Shown: one piece after another, positions 60,223 to 64,000 of the stretch | Numbering within the stretch: position 1 is the first letter of the stretch | Layout: each line of letters begins with the position of its first letter | Assembly (NCBI GenBank): GCA_025617375.2 | Contig: JAMYGW020000001.1 | Coordinates: 620,001-684,000 of the forward strand | Direction of reading: 5' to 3' | Length of the DNA: 64,000 nt | Origin: Acarospora socialis | Lineage: Eukaryota > Ascomycota > Lecanoromycetes > Acarosporales > Acarosporaceae | Notes under the pieces: model-generated | Database searches by the model: none | What the model was told of the DNA's origin: nothing | The model's input: the letters and a program-made list of their open reading frames with translations, nothing else | Translations under genes and position numbers: made by a program

Positions 60223-62412
60223 CTATACATTAGGAAATGCCTCTGGGTTGTGAACCAGCTGATCCCAGAACGTCCAGTCAAAGTTCTCCACGCCAAAGTC
60301 TTCCATCATCATCGTGCCCGGGAAGGCATCATTGGCGCCTCCCATCTTGGTGAAGTCATACGTCGGCAGATCCGCCGATGCATCTTGCGGACTCCAAGGA
60401 TTCGTAGAGGCGCCCGTATTCAGCGCATTGTCCGTAGTACTGCCTTCCCTATTCGCCACAATAGCCCTGAGCCGAGTGATGAAAGGCAGCTCAGTATTAG
60501 CAGGTTGTGACTCCCAAGTTCTCAGCGTAAGCTTGCAGATAGCGACATTCAGTACGCGATTCCGCGTCATGATTTGCGGTATGGATGTGAACAGTTGCTC
60601 GATCTTTGCCCACAACATGTTGGGCTCTGTGATGACTGGGGAATTACGACGGAGTTCGCTGAGCAGCCAGATCAAAGGGTCGAGTTGGACGAAAGACTGT
60701 AGGTGCCAGGAGTATCTTGACAGCACAGGGTTGGAGAGGACAGAGAGGCAGTAGTCCAGGGCTCTCACGGCCAGGTTGAACAGTTCTATTCGCTCTTCGA
60801 TGGAAGCATTGACCTCTCCTCTCACACGGGGTAGCCTGAGTCGCAGCCTTCCAATAGCCATGGCTCCTCGGCCCATGGCCAGGGTCAGGCAATGAAGAGG
60901 CTTAACGAAGTCGCAGTAGCGGAAGAACTTGCTCTCCAGAGTGTTTTCGAGCTCGTTGAGGTTATGGTCTATGGCCTCCCTTGCCTGGCTATCGCCAGCC
61001 TCAAACAACCGCGCCCACGGCCCTGTGAATGGCTTCGTTTTTTGATGGAAACGGCCGACCTCAGCACGGCAACGACAGAATATCATATCTGTCGCGCCAG
61101 TACGTTCGACAGGCTTTTCGGTCATGTCAGGCCAAATGTCTTTGTCATCTACGTTGAGCGCTTGCTTCGTGTCCCAGGAATAATACGGCACCGCGATGCC
61201 AGTTCCCGAGATTTGCGCGGACATGCCGTCCAGAGGCAGAAGCTGCCAGAACACTCGTCGACGTATCTCCACGTCGAAGGGCTTGAGACCGAGCGCATCG
61301 CCGTCCCTATGGAGGCCCATTCTTTGAGCGATGCGCACAGCGATGCCTGTAAGTATCCAGAATGTGTGAGGGTCATAGCTGCTTCTGACAGAAAGCAGAA
61401 ACATGATGTAAGCTTGCAAGACCATCAATTCACTTGTTCGTAAGAAGGAGGCGTTGACCATTGCCTGCCGAACCGCTTCGTAGTATAGTGATTGGAGCAC
61501 AGAGCGGGTCTGACCAAGCAGCTCTTGACACTCGTTGTCGCTCATCGCCACCACTGCGAGGTGATATATGGCGAATAGCAGACACTCCATGGCTTTCGAT
61601 GCCGTACTTGGATTCGCAGCTGCGCGCTGCACCATTGCGAGGCCAGTCGGGACATGGACCAGCTTCGCAATTGGCTCTACATGAGACACATAGGTGTCCC
61701 AGAGCTTGATGGCGATATCGTATGTTGGATGATAGTCTAGAAGACTTCGGCCAGCTGATGTGCCGCCTCCTAATAGATACGTCGATACGGGATCTCCGCT
61801 GAGGACCGGCTTCCAGACCGCGCCTTCCTGCTCATCGGCATTATCTTCCTCGTCGGATGATGGATTGAAGTCATCTTGACCCAGATTCTTCCAGAGAGTA
61901 CTGTCGATGTACCAAGTCTTTCCTCGACCTGAATACAGCTTTCCCGTTCGATCCTGTGGTTGCGCACTACCATTAGGGAAAGAGAGTTTGGCTTCAGCCA
62001 CGTCAGGCGGCGAGCGCTCAGGTGGTGACTCTTTGGTTGATTGGTCCAGGATACCATGTTCCTTCAGTAAGCGCTCGTAATGCTCCAGCCTCTCGTGAAC
62101 GTCGTCGACTTGTTTTCGTTTCCGTTTCCTAGGAACTGGAGCCTCGTAGTGACATTCCAGACGGCTTTTCCGGCAAGTCGAGCATGGTGGACCAGTCTTG
62201 TCACATTTCAATTTTCGGCGAGCACATGTGACACACTAGTATTAACGATGAACCCTGTCAGCGCAGGTATCACTATAATATACTGCCAACATGTCCCGTA
62301 CTGCGAATGCCATTGTAGGCATAGGAGACGCTTCCTGCTGAGGCGAAGGATTGCCATTGGTCGCGGCCGGAGCAGTGGCAATTGGTCTCGGTTGTGTCGA
62401 GCTCGAGGCCAT
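60223..62412 (-). CDS. Zn2Cys6 transcription factor with fungal_trans domain
   Basis: Two exons: 62412-62302 and 62235-60223; 707 residues. The binuclear zinc cluster CVTCARRKLKCDKTGPPCSTCRKSRLEC (read as two blocks, CVTCARRKLKC and CSTCRKSRLEC) spans the exon junction region and is followed by a basic linker (PRKRKRKQ) and a short coiled coil (ERLEHYERLLKEHG). The middle homology region is present: SLYYEAVRQAMVNASFLRTSELMVLQAYIMFLLSVRSSYDPHTFWILTGIAVRIAQRMGLHRDGD is recognisable in pieces, and FDVEIRRRVFWQLLPLDGMSAQISG follows. No nearby biosynthetic enzyme; it may regulate the neighbouring transporters, which is inference from position. Confidence 0.93.
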
Positions 62413-62934
62413 CTTGGTTATGAAAATGCCGTGAGATGGTCGGTCTTCAGCATTGATACGCGTGTTGATGTCGCGATGTTGGATGAGGTGCAGGAAGTGG
62501 ATGCGTCAGCGGCTCAGCTCAGCACTTTCGGACTTAGCGTCAGAGCCGGGCATGTCTCGGCCCGGGGGACATCTATAATTCTCGAGAGTTTCCTAACATC
62601 ACCTCATCAGGACACTGACAGCCCACACAGACATTGCTTGCAACTGGCATAACCTCGCTTGCCTGTGATGTCCAAGCGATCTGGTCTGGCATGGCCTTTC
62701 TGGATGCGAGTGGCGATGAAGCAGTGGTCATATGAGCACCGCTGCTTCTTATTACGATGTCTACAGATCCGAGGCTTTGACATTACGAAGGGACGAATTA
62801 TTACATGAGTAGGGGTATCATCTACATTACCCTTATCGTACACATCTTCACTCAGAGCTCTATATCCCCGAGAATGAACAAGCGAATATCTCCCAGGCCT
62901 CAGCTTTCGGGTTACCTGTTCTCCAAGCGATCTT
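62413..62934. other. intergenic; regulator promoter
   Basis: About 520 bp between two minus-strand genes. Nothing specific recognised. Confidence 0.45.
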
Positions 62935-64000
62935 CTACGCATGTTTTCCCTCGCTTGGAGTGGCAATATTCGCGGCATCGCTGCTCCCGGTTGAACTCGC
63001 CACGGTTGTGTCCTTACCTTCTTGCTTCTCGCCCGCGTCGTTGACAGCTGATGCTTCTGCCTTGACTTCCTTACCCTGGCCCTTGCCCTCCTCGGCAGCC
63101 TTCTCGCCGCCAGCGCTCTTGCGCGGGGACTTCTCCCTAACGGTGCGCCACTCCATGCAAAGGGCGCCCGGGATCGCGAGGCAAGCCATGCCGAGGGCGA
63201 CCTGGAAGACTCTGCGCAGAGAATAGTTATACGCCACCAGTGCTGATGAGCGGTACTCGCTATCGATGATGTCGAGGATTTCCGTGGCTCCGGTGCTTGT
63301 AATGAGCTCGGAACTAATGCCTGGGATGCTGGCGAGGCGGCTAACCAGCTGGTCGATGAGCACATTCTCCCCGACGGAGACGAAGACAGCGCCGAACAGC
63401 GTCTGCCTAAAATAAAGAGGGTAAAAGAGTCAGCGAACAACGACATACTCGATGAATGGTAATTGCCCCAGACATAGAAAGGCTGGACTCACCCGAAGAA
63501 CATCAGCGATGCCCCAATGGCCACGTCCTCCTTTGGCAGCACCGTCTGTGCGGCCATATTCGGAGCCTGCGCGGCCAAGCCGAGGCCGAAACCGTACAGG
63601 ATCTGGTAGCCGATCCACTTGCCCTCCGAAGTGTGCACGCCGAAGGTGGTGAGCAGGCCGGCGCCGACCGCAGTGAGGCAGACGCCAAGGATCAGAGAGG
63701 GCGTGTAATAGCCAATGCGGGAGATTAGCTGGCCGTTGGCGATTGACACCGCGGCGATGGGCAGCACCATAGGAAGGAGGTCTACGCCGCTTTCGACAGC
63801 CGACTTGCCGTCAATGGCCTGAAACCAGATAGGAAGGTAGTACACTGGTGTTCTGGCGTTAGCACGCGACAGCATTGTCCATTTGAAGTATGGCCTGTAC
63901 TCACGAAACAAAGTCTGGTGTGCACCAATGCATAAGCTCGTCCAAAATCCGGAGGCGATGCTGCGCTGAACGAATAGGCGTGGTGGCAGGATGGCTTGCT
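62935..64000 (-). CDS. MFS drug-efflux transporter, 14-span type (5' part beyond window)
   Basis: C-terminal portion only. Exons: from beyond 64000 to 63905, 63844-63493, 63406-62935. The visible protein starts AILPPRLFVQRSIASGFWTSLCIGAHQTLF and continues YYLPIWFQAIDGKSAVESGVDLLPMVL, GQLISRIGYYTPSLILGVCLTAVGAGLLTTF, GYQILYGFGLGLAAQAPNMAAQ, ending in an amphipathic, Lys/Glu/Ala-rich tail of about 80 residues. This matches the DHA2 (14-TM) family of toxin and drug exporters that includes many secondary-metabolite pumps. The long charged tail is unusual. Substrate unknown. Confidence 0.88.

Noticed and set aside
57502-64000. Calling a biosynthetic gene cluster
   Set aside because: No core synthase, ligase or tailoring enzyme lies within the window; only transporters and a regulator.

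Overview
The window is nuclear DNA of a filamentous ascomycete (Pezizomycotina). Genes are densely packed on both strands and carry short introns (mostly 47-90 nt, GT-AG, often with CTAAC/CTGAC-like branch points). The gene set is typical of moulds: KRE9, a siderophore transporter, Zn2Cys6 regulator, patatin-NACHT-ankyrin receptor and phenol 2-monooxygenase. The class within Pezizomycotina cannot be fixed from the sequence alone.

Layout. Positions 1 to about 7290 are a very AT-rich block of dead LTR retrotransposons: a minus-strand Ty3/gypsy relic apparently nested in a plus-strand Ty1/copia relic whose 3' LTR ends at 7295. By eye this block holds no CC, GG or CG dinucleotide, while CA and TG stay common. 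This is an unusual RIP-like signature, and it stops within about 6 bp of the LTR end. From 7.5 kb on the DNA is ordinary genic sequence. From 7.7 to 25 kb lie housekeeping genes: a disordered basic protein, PRO1 (glutamate 5-kinase), ATP23, Aurora kinase, TIP41, CBP3, a leukotriene A4 hydrolase-type aminopeptidase, a small kinase-like protein, a BTB protein and a PEPP-type Xaa-Pro aminopeptidase. From 25.7 to 46 kb lie a surface glycoprotein, KRE9, phenol 2-monooxygenase, a CaCA cation/proton exchanger, an LrgA-LrgB fusion, a HAUS3-like coiled-coil protein, a DUF4185-like secreted protein, a proline-rich coiled-coil protein and a PHO80-like cyclin. From 46.6 to 51.1 kb is a complete 1348-residue patatin-NACHT-ankyrin NOD-like receptor.

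The most interesting part is 52.6-55.1 kb: a mercuric reductase (MerA) homologue with the diagnostic C-terminal Cys pair lies directly downstream, same strand, of a MerB (organomercurial lyase)-like sequence that keeps the catalytic Cys/Asp and Cys-Cys motifs but is split by a frame change and lacks the usual N-terminal domain. This looks like an acquired mercury/organomercury detoxification pair in which the lyase may be decaying.

The right end carries CDC42, a siderophore-iron MFS transporter, a Zn2Cys6 regulator and a 14-TM-type MFS transporter cut by the window edge. Several neighbouring genes are divergent with short shared upstream regions (PRO1/ATP23, Aurora/TIP41, aminopeptidase/kinase-like, LrgAB/HAUS3-like). 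Two genes contain microexons of 12 and 14 nt. Two short non-coding inverted-repeat elements (MITE-like) lie in the two largest accessory gaps. Exon structures were built by eye from reading-frame phase and family alignment; every multi-exon model given closes in frame.
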